A stretch of DNA of 64,000 bases from Isosphaeraceae bacterium. Its GTDB lineage: Bacteria; Planctomycetota; Planctomycetia; Isosphaerales; Isosphaeraceae. How positions within the stretch are numbered: the first letter of the stretch is position 1; each line of letters begins with the position of its first letter. The stretch spans positions 2,418,001-2,482,000 of the forward strand of contig BPJS01000001.1 in NCBI GenBank assembly GCA_026004735.1. Direction: 5' to 3'. The translations under genes and the position numbers were made by a program. The notes below the pieces were generated by a model. The model saw nothing but the letters and a program-made list of their open reading frames with translations, was not told where the DNA came from and did no database searches. Below, piece by piece: positions 34,905-44,427 of this stretch.

Positions 34905-36152
34905 ATGAATCATTTACTGATTCTAAGCTACCACTTCTGCCCGTCGGCGGCCGTGGCGGTCCAACGGCTGCTCGGCTTCACCCGCCACCTGCCCGACCTC
35001 GGCTGGGACTGCGCTGTCGTGGCTGCTCCGGGTTTTCCCTGGGAGTCGCGCGACGAGGCGAGCCTGAACCGGCTGCACCCGACCACGGTCGTCCGCCACG
35101 TTCCTTACTCGACCAGCCGCCTAACCCTTCCGGCTCGAAAGTTCGCTCCCTATCTCTGCTGGCTCCCGGCGGCCGCGCGGGCCAGTCGCAGGCAGATCCA
35201 GGGCCGGCGGCCTGACGTGCTCCTGACCTCCGGCCCGCCCCACTGGATCCATCTCCTTGGCCTAAGCCTTCAGCGCCGGTTTGGCATCCCGTGGGTCGCC
35301 GACTTCCGCGATCCCTGGATTGCCACCGACTGGACCCATACGCACTGGGGGCTATCCCGCTGGTTTCAGGGCACGCTGGAGCGACGTCTGATGCGTCGGG
35401 CCAACGCCCTGATCGCCAACACCCCCAACGTCGCGGCCGCACTCCGGGCCGCCTTTCCCGCCGCGGCTTCCCGGATCGTCTCCATCACCAATGGCTACGA
35501 CCCCGAGGACTTCGGCCAACCGCTTCCGGTCGATCCGCCCGCACCCGACCAGCCGATCTCGATCCTCCACCCCGGCCAGATCTACGCGGGCCGCGACCCC
35601 AGGCCGTTGCTCCAGGCCGTCGCCGATCTTCACCAGGCTGACCATGCCGGCGACCGCTTCCACCTGCGGTTCCTGGGCCACCGACCCGACCACCACGACG
35701 CGCTCGACCTCGCTGCCGAGATCCGCCGACTCGGCCTGGAACAGGTGGTCGCCTGGGAGCCGCCGGTTCCGCATACGCAGGCTGTTGCCTCCATCCGTCG
35801 GGCCGAAATCCTCTTGCTCCTCGACTCGCCGGGCCGAAGGCTGGGCGTTCCGGCCAAGCTCTTCGAATTCCTGGCCGCGGGCCGGCCGATCCTGGCATTG
35901 ACCGAAACCGGCAGCGACACGCATCAAATCCTCGCCTCCAGTCAGACCGTCTTTCGCCAAGCCCCTCCCTGCGACCTACCCGCCATTCGGCTTGCGCTGC
36001 AGGAGCTGGCACAGCTCGCTCGCCGCGCTCGGGCCAAGCCGCTCCCAGACCTACCTCGGATTGATCAGTCTCCCTACACGCGGGCCAACACCGCTCGACA
36101 ACTGGCGCAGTTGCTCGACACTCTCCGTAGGCATCGTCCGGCGGTTTGCTAA
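34905..36152 (+). CDS. GT4-family glycosyltransferase
   Basis: About 415 residues from the ATG at 34905 (MNHLLILSYHFCPS). It shows the two-Rossmann GT-B pattern: the N-terminal part with LGFTRHLPDLGWDCAVVA, and the C-terminal part with SIRRAEILLLLDSPGRRLGVPAKLFEFLAAGRPILAL, which carries the E-x7-E-like donor site common in GT4. Acceptor and donor sugars cannot be deduced. It follows wecB and precedes two acyltransferases. Confidence 0.88.
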   Translation: MNHLLILSYHFCPSAAVAVQRLLGFTRHLPDLGWDCAVVAAPGFPWESRDEASLNRLHPTTVVRHVPYSTSRLTLPARKFAPYLCWLPAAARASRRQIQGRRPDVLLTSGPPHWIHLLGLSLQRRFGIPWVADFRDPWIATDWTHTHWGLSRWFQGTLERRLMRRANALIANTPNVAAALRAAFPAAASRIVSITNGYDPEDFGQPLPVDPPAPDQPISILHPGQIYAGRDPRPLLQAVADLHQADHAGDRFHLRFLGHRPDHHDALDLAAEIRRLGLEQVVAWEPPVPHTQAVASIRRAEILLLLDSPGRRLGVPAKLFEFLAAGRPILALTETGSDTHQILASSQTVFRQAPPCDLPAIRLALQELAQLARRARAKPLPDLPRIDQSPYTRANTARQLAQLLDTLRRHRPAVC

Positions 36153-36238
36153 TTCGACAATTCGTCCAGGACACCAACATCGGCCGCAGCCGTCCCCCTC
36201 GCGGCCCATCGCGCCTGACTCGATTCCTTAACCAGCTT

Positions 36239-36958
36239 ATGAATACGCTGCGACGTACCGTTCTGACGTCCGACTCGATCTGGGCGCGGACGGCGCGAGC
36301 CGGCTGGCAAGCGGTCCGCCGGACCTCGCTCCCCGCTCCGCCGATCCTGATCCGACCGATCCTCACTGGCTGGCTGAGCCTGCGCTCGATCGGGCATTTT
36401 CTCCGCCGCGTAATTTATGCCCAGCCGCTCTTCCGCGCGTATTGCACCGAGTGCGGCCGCAACCTCCGTACCGGTATCTTCCTCCACTGGGTCCAGGGGC
36501 GAGGCCGTATTCTCCTGGGTGACGACGTCACACTCGACGGCAAAATCAGCTTCAGCTTCGCCGCCCGTTTCTCGAACGCCCCGACACTCCAGATCGGCGA
36601 CCGCTCGCTTTTGAGCCACGACTGCAACCTGACGATCGCCGATCGAATCACCATTGGTCGCGACTGCCTGATCGCTGGCGGTGTGATGATCCTCGACTCA
36701 AGCGGTCACCCCCTCGATCCCGACCGCCGTCGCGCCAAACTGCCTCCCGACCCGCACCAGGTCCGCCCCGTCACGATCGGCGACAACGTCTGGATCGGCG
36801 CCCGCGTTATCATCTTGCCCGGAACCGTCATCGGCGCTGACAGCGTCGTAGCCGCCGGATCCGTCGTCCGGGGCGTGTTCCCGCCCGGCAGCCTCGTGGC
36901 TGGCAACCCTGCACGTCTTGTCAAGAATCTTCGGACCGATCCGCGCGCGTTGGCATGA
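36239..36958 (+). CDS. Left-handed beta-helix acyltransferase (hexapeptide repeat), WcaF/CysE-like
   Basis: About 239 residues from the ATG at 36239; the frame is open from 36146 but the extra segment is not conserved. The C-terminal part has hexapeptide repeats ending with IGDNVWIGARVIILPGTVIGADSVVAAGSVV, the classical LbH trimeric acyltransferase signature. The last motif GNPARLVK is typical of sugar O-acetyltransferases. It probably acetylates EPS sugars. The stop overlaps the next acyltransferase start (ATGA at 36955). Confidence 0.9.
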   Translation: MNTLRRTVLTSDSIWARTARAGWQAVRRTSLPAPPILIRPILTGWLSLRSIGHFLRRVIYAQPLFRAYCTECGRNLRTGIFLHWVQGRGRILLGDDVTLDGKISFSFAARFSNAPTLQIGDRSLLSHDCNLTIADRITIGRDCLIAGGVMILDSSGHPLDPDRRRAKLPPDPHQVRPVTIGDNVWIGARVIILPGTVIGADSVVAAGSVVRGVFPPGSLVAGNPARLVKNLRTDPRALA

Positions 36959-37656
36959 CCAGCGGCGGACGCCCCATGCTCGAAGTCCCCATGCTCTCGC
37001 GGATCCGTCGCGTCGCCAAATCGGCATGCAATGATCTGGCCCTGGTCCTGATGCTGCCGCCCTACCTTGCCTACGCTCTGGGTGGTCGCTTCCTGGGCCG
37101 ATCCCGAGTCTTCGCCTTTTGGTCTCAACTGCTCAGCCTGGCCCCTGGCTCGATCGGCTGCTTGATGCGGCGCGGTTTCTACCGGCTGGCCCTGCAACGT
37201 TGCGCGGTCGACTCCTCGATCGGCTTCGGAACGATTCTCGCGGGTCCGGACACGGCCATTGGGGCCGGCGTCTGGATCGGGCCATTCTGCGTGCTCGGGG
37301 AAATAACGATCGAGGACGACGTCCTGATCGCCGCCCATGTCTCGATCATGAATGGCTCCCGACAGCACGGAATCAGCCGTACCGACCTGCCGATCCGGCA
37401 TCAGCCCGGGAGGCTCGAGTCGGTCACGATCGGCAGGGGATCGTGGATCGGAGAGCGAAGCGTGGTGATGGCGGACGTGGGCCGCGGTGCGGTGGTCGGT
37501 GCGGGGGCGGTCGTGACTCGCCCGGTTCCCGACGAGGCCATCGTAGCCGGCGTACCCGCCCGCATCCTCGCCCATCGCCGTACCCACCAAGGCGAGCGTC
37601 CTTTCAACGAGACGAACGTCCAGGCCTGTACGCAAAAACCGGATGGCGCGCCGTGA
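36955..37656 (+). CDS. Left-handed beta-helix acyltransferase, second copy in EPS locus
   Basis: 233 residues from the ATG at 36955, coupled to the previous gene by a four-base overlap. The N-terminal 60 residues contain hydrophobic stretches (LALVLMLPPYLAYALGG) that may associate with the membrane. The C-terminal part is a hexapeptide repeat domain (VWIGPFCVLGEITIEDDVLIAAHVSI, then GERSVVMADVGRGAVVGAGAVV and GVPARIL). Likely an O-acetyl or other acyl transferase acting on EPS sugars. Its stop overlaps the next gene start by GTGA. Confidence 0.9.
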   Translation: MTSGGRPMLEVPMLSRIRRVAKSACNDLALVLMLPPYLAYALGGRFLGRSRVFAFWSQLLSLAPGSIGCLMRRGFYRLALQRCAVDSSIGFGTILAGPDTAIGAGVWIGPFCVLGEITIEDDVLIAAHVSIMNGSRQHGISRTDLPIRHQPGRLESVTIGRGSWIGERSVVMADVGRGAVVGAGAVVTRPVPDEAIVAGVPARILAHRRTHQGERPFNETNVQACTQKPDGAP

Positions 37657-38837
37657 ACGCTCGGGTGCCCGTCATATGTCAGATGCTTCAAACGGCCAAC
37701 CTCGGAGGCGCCGAGTTGCTCGCCGTCCGCATCGTGCAGGCTCTCCGTGGTCGGTTTCAATTCGTGGTCGCCTGCTTCGAGGAGAACGGGCCGATTCTCG
37801 ACCGGTTTGGTCAGGCCGGGGCCGCGGTCTGGCCCTATCCCAAAGCCCGCGGCCTCGACACCCGGCTCTTGAAGGGCCTCCGACGGTTTCTAGGCAGCCA
37901 GCGCGTCATACTCATCCACGCCCATCAATGTGGACCATTCTTATATGCTGGGCTGGCTCGCCTTCCCTCGACTCGACCGCCGATTCTCCTGACCGAGCAC
38001 GGCCGGCAGCATCCTGACATGGTCAAAACAACCCGGCGGATTGCCAACCGGCTCCTGCTCCGACGCGCTGATCGCCTGATCGCCGTCGGTTCCCAGGTCC
38101 GCCGCGCTCTGATCGACAACGAGAACTTCCCGCCCGGCCGCGTTGGGGTGATCTACAACGGCATCGACCTCGCCGCCTTCGACGCCGCTCGCTCGGCGCG
38201 CGACGCCACACGCGCAGAACTGCGTCTGCGACCCTCGACATTTGTCCTGATTGTCTGCGCGCGTCTCGACCCGATCAAAGACCATGCTACGACGCTTCAG
38301 GCGTTTCGATGGCTCTTGCTTCGCGTGCCCGACGCCCGGCTCTTGATCGTCGGCGATGGTCCCGAACGCGACGCCATCGACTCGATCGTCCGGCAGCTTG
38401 ACCTCGACGACGCCGTAATCCAGCTCGGCCACCGAAACGATGTCCCACGCCTACTCGCCGCCTCGGATGCCGCCATCCTGACCAGCCTTAGCGAGGGAAT
38501 TCCGCTCTTTTTGATCGAGGCGATGGCTTCGAGCCTGCCTGTCGTGGCGACCAGCGCTGGCGGGATTCCCGAAGTGGTCGTGCATGGGCGGACGGGCCTG
38601 CTCGCCGATGTCGGCGACGTCAACGGCCTCGGAAACCATCTCCTGGAACTCGCCCAGCGGCCCGAGCTGCGGGCCGCGATGGGCGCAGCCGGCCGCGCGC
38701 GCGCCGAGGCGGTTTTTGACGAATCGCGCATGATCGCCGCGTACGCAGCGATTTACGAACACATGAGCGGCTTCCGATCGCCTGCCCTCCCCGACTTGTC
38801 GGAGTCTGATTCGCCGTGTGTGGCTTCGCGGGCTTAA
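37653..38837 (+). CDS. GT4-family glycosyltransferase
   Basis: About 394 residues from the GTG at 37653, which overlaps the preceding stop by four bases (GTGA). N-terminal motif NLGGAELLAVRIVQAL and C-terminal GT4 features such as LIVCARLDPIKDHATTLQAF, LLIVGDGPERDAID and SLSEGIPLFLIEAMASSLPVVAT (E-x7-E site) are clear. A long 5' extension of this frame exists but overlaps the acyltransferase gene and is not translated in a plausible way. It ends 22 bp inside the AsnB gene start. Confidence 0.93.
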   Translation: MNARVPVICQMLQTANLGGAELLAVRIVQALRGRFQFVVACFEENGPILDRFGQAGAAVWPYPKARGLDTRLLKGLRRFLGSQRVILIHAHQCGPFLYAGLARLPSTRPPILLTEHGRQHPDMVKTTRRIANRLLLRRADRLIAVGSQVRRALIDNENFPPGRVGVIYNGIDLAAFDAARSARDATRAELRLRPSTFVLIVCARLDPIKDHATTLQAFRWLLLRVPDARLLIVGDGPERDAIDSIVRQLDLDDAVIQLGHRNDVPRLLAASDAAILTSLSEGIPLFLIEAMASSLPVVATSAGGIPEVVVHGRTGLLADVGDVNGLGNHLLELAQRPELRAAMGAAGRARAEAVFDESRMIAAYAAIYEHMSGFRSPALPDLSESDSPCVASRA

Positions 38838-40762
38838 TTGACCCATCGCGGACCAGGACGGCCGAGGCTCTGGGGGAGTTCGTGGACCAGATGGCCGGCC
38901 GGCTGATCCACCGCGGTCCCGATGACCGGGGAACCTGGGTCGACCCCGACGCCGGCATTGCTCTCGGCTTCCGACGGCTGGCGATCGTCGATCTCTCGCC
39001 CGCCGGTCGGCAACCGATGCACTCAGCCAGCGGTCGCTTCGTCCTCGTCTTCAATGGCGAAATTTACAATCACAAAGAGCTCCGCTCCGAATTGGTCCGC
39101 ACCACCGCGGACCGGTTCCGTGGCCACTCCGACACGGAAACGCTGCTGGCCGCCATCGAGCATTGGGGCCTCGAGGAGACGATTCGCCGCGCGGTCGGCA
39201 TGTTTGCGCTGGCTCTCTGGGATCGTTCGACCCGTACGCTCCACCTGGTGCGGGATCGCCTGGGAGAAAAGCCGCTCTACTACGGCTTCGCCGCCACCGG
39301 CTTCGTCTTCGGATCGGAGCTGAAAGCGCTCCGCGCGCACCCGCAGTTTTCAAACCGTCTCAACCCCAGCTCCCTGGCGCTTTATCTCCGCCTAGGTTAC
39401 GTCCCCGAGCCGTTCTCGATCTTCGAGGGGATCTTCAAGCTACCGCCGGGCGCGATCCTCCGTGTCGCGACCGCGCCGGACGTGCGACCCGGCCAGCCTA
39501 GCGTCTACTGGTCGATCGCCGCGGCGGCTGAGCAAGGCTCGCGCGACCCCTTCACCGGATCCGAAGCCGAAGCCATCGATGAACTGGAGCGGCGACTCGG
39601 CCGCGCCGTCGCCGGCCAGATGGTCGCCGATGTCGCGCTTGGCGGCCTGCTCTCGGGCGGTCTCGACTCGTCGACCGTCGTCGCCTTGATGCAGTCGCAC
39701 GCCTCACGCCCCGTCCGCACGTTCACGATTGGCTTCAACCAGCCTGATTTCGATGAGTCGCAGGCCGCTGCAGCGGTCGCCCGCCACCTCGGAACCGAAC
39801 ACGCCACGCTCGTCCTCACTCCCGACGCCGCCCGCGACCTAATCCCCGAGCTACCGGAACTCTTCGACGAACCGTTTGCCGACTCCTCGGCCTTGCCCAC
39901 CCTGCTGGTCGCCCGGCTGGCGCGGCGCTCTGTCACCGTCGGACTCTCTGGAGACGGTGGCGATGAACTCTTCGGCGGCTACCCCTGGCACCTCGCCACC
40001 CCTGACCTCTGGCATCGCCTCCGCTATCTCAGGCCCCCACGCGGCATCCTTACCCGATCTCAGTCAGCCAACGCCGGTCCCTCCGTACTCCGACGCGTCC
40101 GGGCCGCGCCGCTCTTGGACCGTATTCCGCTGGCCAACGGTCGGCTCCGCCGCCTCGCCAATCTCCTGGCCAACGCCGACTCCCCCGAATCGTTCCACCT
40201 CGTTCTCCGATCCCAGTGGCCCGAACCGGTGGCTCTGTTCACCCAGCCGCCGATCGAGCCCCTCGACCAGACCGCCTGGGGCCTTCGCGCTGATTGGCTC
40301 GACGTCTCCTCCCGACTCATGCTCGCCGACTCCTTGACCTATCTGCCCGGCGACATCCTCACCAAAGTCGATCGCTGTAGCATGCGGGTCGGTCTGGAAT
40401 GCCGCGCTCCGTTTCTCGATCACCGCGTCGTCGAGTTCGCCTGGAGACTCCCGTCACCGCTCAAACTGTCCCGCGGGCAAGGCAAGCGGATCTTGCGTCG
40501 GCTTCTCGGCCGCCATCTGCCGGCTGAGTTGATCGACCGCCCAAAACGCGGCTTCTCGATCCCCATCGCCGCATGGCTCCGAGGCCCGCTTCGATCCTGG
40601 GCACGCTCTCTGCTCGAAACCGGCCTGATCTCCACCCAAGACCTGCTTCGGCCCGAACCGATCCGACGCAGTTGGAAGCAGTTTGAGGCCGGATCGGATC
40701 GGGAGGCCGAGCGACTCTGGTGCATCCTGGTCTTTTTCGCCTGGCAACGCGCAGTCCACTAA
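38816..40762 (+). CDS. asnB: Asparagine synthase-like amidotransferase
   Basis: 648 residues starting with GTG at 38816; removal of the first residue leaves the catalytic Cys2 (CGFAGLID) needed for the N-terminal glutaminase. The glutaminase is at 1-220 (RLAIVDLSPAGRQPM, FNGEIYNHKELR), and the synthetase domain has the SGGLDSST PP-loop near residue 282 and SGDGGDELFGGYPWH. Full-length and intact. AsnB homologs inside EPS loci (WbpS-like) amidate uronic acids, so this one probably converts a uronate (perhaps ManNAcA) to its amide. Overlaps the upstream GT4 by 22 bp. Confidence 0.95.
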   Translation: MCGFAGLIDPSRTRTAEALGEFVDQMAGRLIHRGPDDRGTWVDPDAGIALGFRRLAIVDLSPAGRQPMHSASGRFVLVFNGEIYNHKELRSELVRTTADRFRGHSDTETLLAAIEHWGLEETIRRAVGMFALALWDRSTRTLHLVRDRLGEKPLYYGFAATGFVFGSELKALRAHPQFSNRLNPSSLALYLRLGYVPEPFSIFEGIFKLPPGAILRVATAPDVRPGQPSVYWSIAAAAEQGSRDPFTGSEAEAIDELERRLGRAVAGQMVADVALGGLLSGGLDSSTVVALMQSHASRPVRTFTIGFNQPDFDESQAAAAVARHLGTEHATLVLTPDAARDLIPELPELFDEPFADSSALPTLLVARLARRSVTVGLSGDGGDELFGGYPWHLATPDLWHRLRYLRPPRGILTRSQSANAGPSVLRRVRAAPLLDRIPLANGRLRRLANLLANADSPESFHLVLRSQWPEPVALFTQPPIEPLDQTAWGLRADWLDVSSRLMLADSLTYLPGDILTKVDRCSMRVGLECRAPFLDHRVVEFAWRLPSPLKLSRGQGKRILRRLLGRHLPAELIDRPKRGFSIPIAAWLRGPLRSWARSLLETGLISTQDLLRPEPIRRSWKQFEAGSDREAERLWCILVFFAWQRAVH

Positions 40763-40802
40763 TTCGACGGCCTCAGGTCGCGCGTCGACCGACTCCACCT
40801 CA

Positions 40803-42083
40803 ATGCGTAGCCTCCACGCTGTCCTCGTCGCCGCAAGGCTTCCCTATCCGGCCGATTCGGGGAATGCGATTCGTTCCCTCGAACTGGCGCGTCGTCTGGC
40901 TCGCCGCCATCGGATCACCTACGTTGCGCGCACCTCTGGAGACGCCGATCGTGACCGCACTGCCTGCCAGCATCTGCGCGACCATCACGGCCTGACGCCG
41001 ATCCTCGTTGACGACCCAATCGCAACCCAAGCCGGGCCCGCCTTCGCCGCGCGGCTGGCCATCAATCTGTTTCAAACGCGACCGTATTCAGTCGTCTCTG
41101 TGGCGACCCCTCGGTTCTGCAACGCTTTGAATGCGCTGGCTCGATCGCAGCCGGTCAACCTCTTCCAGGCCGAGGGGTCTCCTCTTTGGCCCACCCTGGA
41201 ACCGGTCGGCAACCATCCACGTATCCTGATCGCCCACAACGTCGAATCCCTGATCTGGCGGCGATACCGGGAGACCGAGCCTCATCCCCTGCGCCGCGCC
41301 TACATTGCTCGCCAGTGCCGCAAATACGAGCGATTTGAAGCTCGGGTTTTCCGCACCGCCGATCGCGTGATCTCCGTCAGCTCCTGCGACGCCCAACTGA
41401 TCCGCCGTCAATTCGCCGACCGCGAAATCGATGTCGTCGATAACGGTGTTGATCGAACGGTCTACGAGTCGGTCGTGCGCCGACCTGAGTCCGACCGGCT
41501 GCTCTTCCTGGGCAGTTTCGACTGGCGACCCAACCAGGACGCCGTTCGCCTCTTGCTGGACCAGATCCTCCCCGCCGTCCGCCGTGAGCTTCCCAAGGTC
41601 CGACTCGACCTGGTGGGCCGCCGACCCCCCGGCTGGCTCCGAGACCGAATTCCGACCGAGCCTCTTGTCGAACTCCATGCCGACGTGCCCGACGTCCGCC
41701 CGTTTCTGGCACGCGCGGCCCTGATGGTCGTCCCGCTTCGGATCGGTGGTGGCTCGCGGCTCAAGATCCTCGAATCTCTGGCATCGGGCCTGCCCGTCGT
41801 CTCCACTTCCGTCGGCGCCGAGGGGCTCGAACTTGTCCCGGACCGGGACGTCTTCCTCGCCGAGACGCCCGCTGCGTTCGCGGATCGGATTCTCTCCTGC
41901 CTCAAACGCCCCGAGGCCCTCGCCGCCCAGGCCGCCGCAACCCGCCTGCGGATCCTCGACCGTTACGACTGGGACCATCTGGCCGACCGCCTCGAAACCA
42001 TCTGGTACGAAGCCGTCGATCAGACTCGCCCCGGTTCAGCACTTCCGCACAACCAACCGTCGAGGTTGGGAACGACCTCATGA
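40803..42083 (+). CDS. GT4-family glycosyltransferase (EPS/exosortase-locus type)
   Basis: About 426 residues from the ATG at 40803 (MRSLHAVLVAARLPYPADSGN). The N-terminal phrase RLPYPADSGNAIRSLELARRLA resembles the sugar transferases found with PEP-CTERM/exosortase systems (stp-type). C-terminal GT4 motifs: RLLFLGSFDWRPNQDAVRLL and LRIGGGSRLKILESLASGLPVVSTSVG. The stop overlaps the start of the next glycosyltransferase by ATGA (42080). Sugar specificity is unknown. Confidence 0.9.
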   Translation: MRSLHAVLVAARLPYPADSGNAIRSLELARRLARRHRITYVARTSGDADRDRTACQHLRDHHGLTPILVDDPIATQAGPAFAARLAINLFQTRPYSVVSVATPRFCNALNALARSQPVNLFQAEGSPLWPTLEPVGNHPRILIAHNVESLIWRRYRETEPHPLRRAYIARQCRKYERFEARVFRTADRVISVSSCDAQLIRRQFADREIDVVDNGVDRTVYESVVRRPESDRLLFLGSFDWRPNQDAVRLLLDQILPAVRRELPKVRLDLVGRRPPGWLRDRIPTEPLVELHADVPDVRPFLARAALMVVPLRIGGGSRLKILESLASGLPVVSTSVGAEGLELVPDRDVFLAETPAAFADRILSCLKRPEALAAQAAATRLRILDRYDWDHLADRLETIWYEAVDQTRPGSALPHNQPSRLGTTS

Positions 42084-43285
42084 CCTCCGATTCCTCTTCG
42101 CCGCTGGTCATCGCTCACTTGCTCGCCTCGCCATTCTTCGGCGGCCCGGAACGCCAGATCCTTGGACTGGCCGAAGCCATGCCATCGCAAGGCTTCCGCA
42201 CGGTCATGGCCAGCTTCGCGGAAGCGGGAGCCGCTGGCCCGTTCCTTGCGCAGGCTCGGTCGCGGGGCTTCGATGCCCGCCGGTTGCGCTGGAATGCCCG
42301 GAATCCGATCCGTGCCCGCGCGGAACTGCGCCAATGGCTCCGCGACGTGGCCGCATCCGTGCTCATCACCCACGGATACAAGCCCACGATCCTCGGAACA
42401 CTGGCCGCGCGGCAGCTTCCGATGCCGGTCGTCTCCGTCTCACGCGGCTGGACGGCCCACACCTGGAAGGTCCGCGTGAACGAAGCCCTCGAACGCCGCT
42501 GTCTTCGATTCGTCGATCAGGTCGTCTGCGTTTCCCGCAAGCAAGCGGATCGAGTCGCGGCCTCGGGAGTTTCACCCTCCCGGATCACGGTCATCCGCAA
42601 CGCGATCGACCCGGCGCGGTTCGCGGCGGCCGACCCGACCGCTCGCCGCACGGTCGAATCCTGGTTCCCGGTCCCGACCCGGCACCTGGTCGCGGCCGTC
42701 GGTCGGCTCAGTCCGGAAAAGGGCTTTGGAGTCTTGGTCGACGCCGCTACGCGGCTCGTTCGATCCCATCCGGATCTAGGAATCGTTCTGATCGGCGCTG
42801 GCCCGCTCCGCGAGACACTCGCCAGCCAGATCCGCGCCGCCGGTCTCGAAGGCCGCTTCGTTCTAGCCGGGTTTCGCGACGACGTCGATCGTCTGCTTCT
42901 CGCCTTCGACGCTCTTGCCATCCCCTCCTTCACCGAAGGTCTGCCGAATGTCGCGCTCGAGGCCTGTGCGGCCGGCATTCCGGTCGTGGCCTCGCGCGTT
43001 GGGGGAGTCCCCGAAATCATCGACGACGGACTCAACGGTTGGCTCGTTCCTCCTGGCGATCCGGCAGCTTTGAGCGACCGCCTGGCAATGCTATTTGATA
43101 ACCCCAGGCAAGCCCGCGCGATGGGTTCTGCCGGTCGCGAGCGGGTCCAGCGCGACTTCTCCTTCGAGGCTCAGGCCGAGGCCTACGCCAGGCTGCTCGA
43201 TCGGATCGCTCCGCAGGGCCGCAGCCGCCGCGGTCTCGCGTCGCATATCACCCGTGCCCAAACCGCGGAGGCATCCCAGCCATGA
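42080..43285 (+). CDS. GT4-family glycosyltransferase
   Basis: 401 residues, translationally coupled by ATGA to both neighbours (42080 and 43282). Typical GT4 segments: FFGGPERQILGLAEAM near the N-terminus, HLVAAVGRLSPEKGFGVLVDAA, and FTEGLPNVALEACAAGIPVVASRVGG with the E-x7-E donor site. The donor and acceptor cannot be deduced. It is part of the run of EPS glycosyltransferases. Confidence 0.94.
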   Translation: MTSDSSSPLVIAHLLASPFFGGPERQILGLAEAMPSQGFRTVMASFAEAGAAGPFLAQARSRGFDARRLRWNARNPIRARAELRQWLRDVAASVLITHGYKPTILGTLAARQLPMPVVSVSRGWTAHTWKVRVNEALERRCLRFVDQVVCVSRKQADRVAASGVSPSRITVIRNAIDPARFAAADPTARRTVESWFPVPTRHLVAAVGRLSPEKGFGVLVDAATRLVRSHPDLGIVLIGAGPLRETLASQIRAAGLEGRFVLAGFRDDVDRLLLAFDALAIPSFTEGLPNVALEACAAGIPVVASRVGGVPEIIDDGLNGWLVPPGDPAALSDRLAMLFDNPRQARAMGSAGRERVQRDFSFEAQAEAYARLLDRIAPQGRSRRGLASHITRAQTAEASQP

Positions 43286-44403
43286 CCGGCTCTCGGATCT
43301 TGGCCGCTCTGCTCCTGGCTCTTCCGCTGAGCAATCGGCCCGCGGCTCAAGTCGGTTCATCCACGGCAGCGACCGTTCGCCCCCACCCGCTCCCCGAGTT
43401 ATCGACGTGGAAGTCGAACATGCTGTCGTATGGGAAGAAGCATGCCGACTGGCTGGCCGCGCACCGCAATGATGCGAAGCTCGATCCGGTGCTGGCGGCG
43501 ACCTACTACGACGCGGCGCGGGTCTTCTACCAGATCGCCGACGAGACCGGTGATCCGGCCTGGCGGACTGCCGCGGCCGATGCCGTCTTTGTCTACCGCG
43601 ACCGCTACGTTCTGCCCAACAACGGCGCCGTGCCCGGCTACTGGAACTTCGGCAAGGGCCTGGCCGAGCATTTCCGCCGCACCGGGGATGTCCGGAGCCG
43701 TGATGCGCTGTTTGCCTTGGCCGACAATGCCGCCTACAGCCGCGAAAGCACGGCGCCGGATGTGCTGACCCCGGTCGAGCGATCGCGCGAGGTGGCCTAC
43801 GCGTTGATGACCCGGCTGGAGGCCGAGGCCTTGGGCAAGCCGCACTCGGCCCGGACCGACCTGCTCTACGAGAAGGCGTTGGGCCATGTCGATCAGTGGG
43901 TCAACAACCCGACGATCTACCTCCAGCCGTTCATGGTGGGCCTGACCTGCGAGGCGTTGATCGCCTACCACGCGGCCACCGGGGACGCCCGGGCGTTGCC
44001 GGCGGTCCAGCGGGCCTTGGACATGATCTGGGACCGCGCCTGGCGTGAGGCCGGCGGCGGCTTCTACTACGAGAGCACCGCGCCGGATCGGGCCGCGCCC
44101 GACCTGAACATGCTGATCGCCCCGGCGTTCGGCTGGGTCTATCGCCAGACCCGCCAGACGCTCTACCGCGATCGCGGCGACCAGGTCTTCGCCGGCGGCG
44201 TTCGCGGCGCCTGGCTCGACGGCGCGAAACAGTTCAACCAAAACTACCGATGGTCGTTCCAGTACCTCAAATGGACCGACCGAACATCCGAGGACGCGCC
44301 GACCCGTCCTCGAGCCGAAACCCGCGGACGTCGAGCTGCCTCCGATCCCACCCCCCCTTCATCCGACCGTTCGGTTCGCCGCTGGCCACGGCGTTCGACG
44401 TGA
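43282..44403 (+). CDS. Secreted alpha/alpha-barrel protein (short form), sharing duplicated domain
   Basis: 373 residues. Residues 1-24 look like a signal peptide (MTGSRILAALLLALPLSN). Residues 36-326 form an all-helical (alpha/alpha) toroid, with repeats such as AATYYDAARVFYQIADETG, DALFALADNAAYSRESTAP and VGLTCEALIAYHAATGD; this fold is shared by GH76/GH88-like hydrolases and C5-epimerases, but I cannot name the family. This domain is 872/873 identical at DNA level to the C-terminal domain of the gene at 45684 (inverted repeat). The 47-residue C-terminal tail after the repeat is Arg/Pro/Ser-rich and probably not structured. Coupled to the upstream GT by ATGA. Confidence 0.8.
   Translation: MTGSRILAALLLALPLSNRPAAQVGSSTAATVRPHPLPELSTWKSNMLSYGKKHADWLAAHRNDAKLDPVLAATYYDAARVFYQIADETGDPAWRTAAADAVFVYRDRYVLPNNGAVPGYWNFGKGLAEHFRRTGDVRSRDALFALADNAAYSRESTAPDVLTPVERSREVAYALMTRLEAEALGKPHSARTDLLYEKALGHVDQWVNNPTIYLQPFMVGLTCEALIAYHAATGDARALPAVQRALDMIWDRAWREAGGGFYYESTAPDRAAPDLNMLIAPAFGWVYRQTRQTLYRDRGDQVFAGGVRGAWLDGAKQFNQNYRWSFQYLKWTDRTSEDAPTRPRAETRGRRAASDPTPPSSDRSVRRWPRRST
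43387..44259 (+). repeat. Left arm of 873-bp near-perfect inverted repeat
   Basis: Read base by base against the reverse complement of 45711-46583, this arm differs at a single position (44226, G; equivalent 45744). The arm starts and ends at codon boundaries of the short-form alpha/alpha-barrel gene (residues 36-326). A 1451-bp spacer separates the two arms and holds a GT2 gene. Flanking sequence outside the arms is unrelated at DNA level. Confidence 0.97.
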
Positions 44404-44427
44404 ACCGCAACCCCATCGGATTGAACT

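Noticed and set aside
37119-37652. 5' extension of the GT4 frame by about 180 codons
   Set aside because: It overlaps the acyltransferase gene in another frame and is Arg/Pro-rich; the GTG at 37653 with GTGA overlap is the better start.
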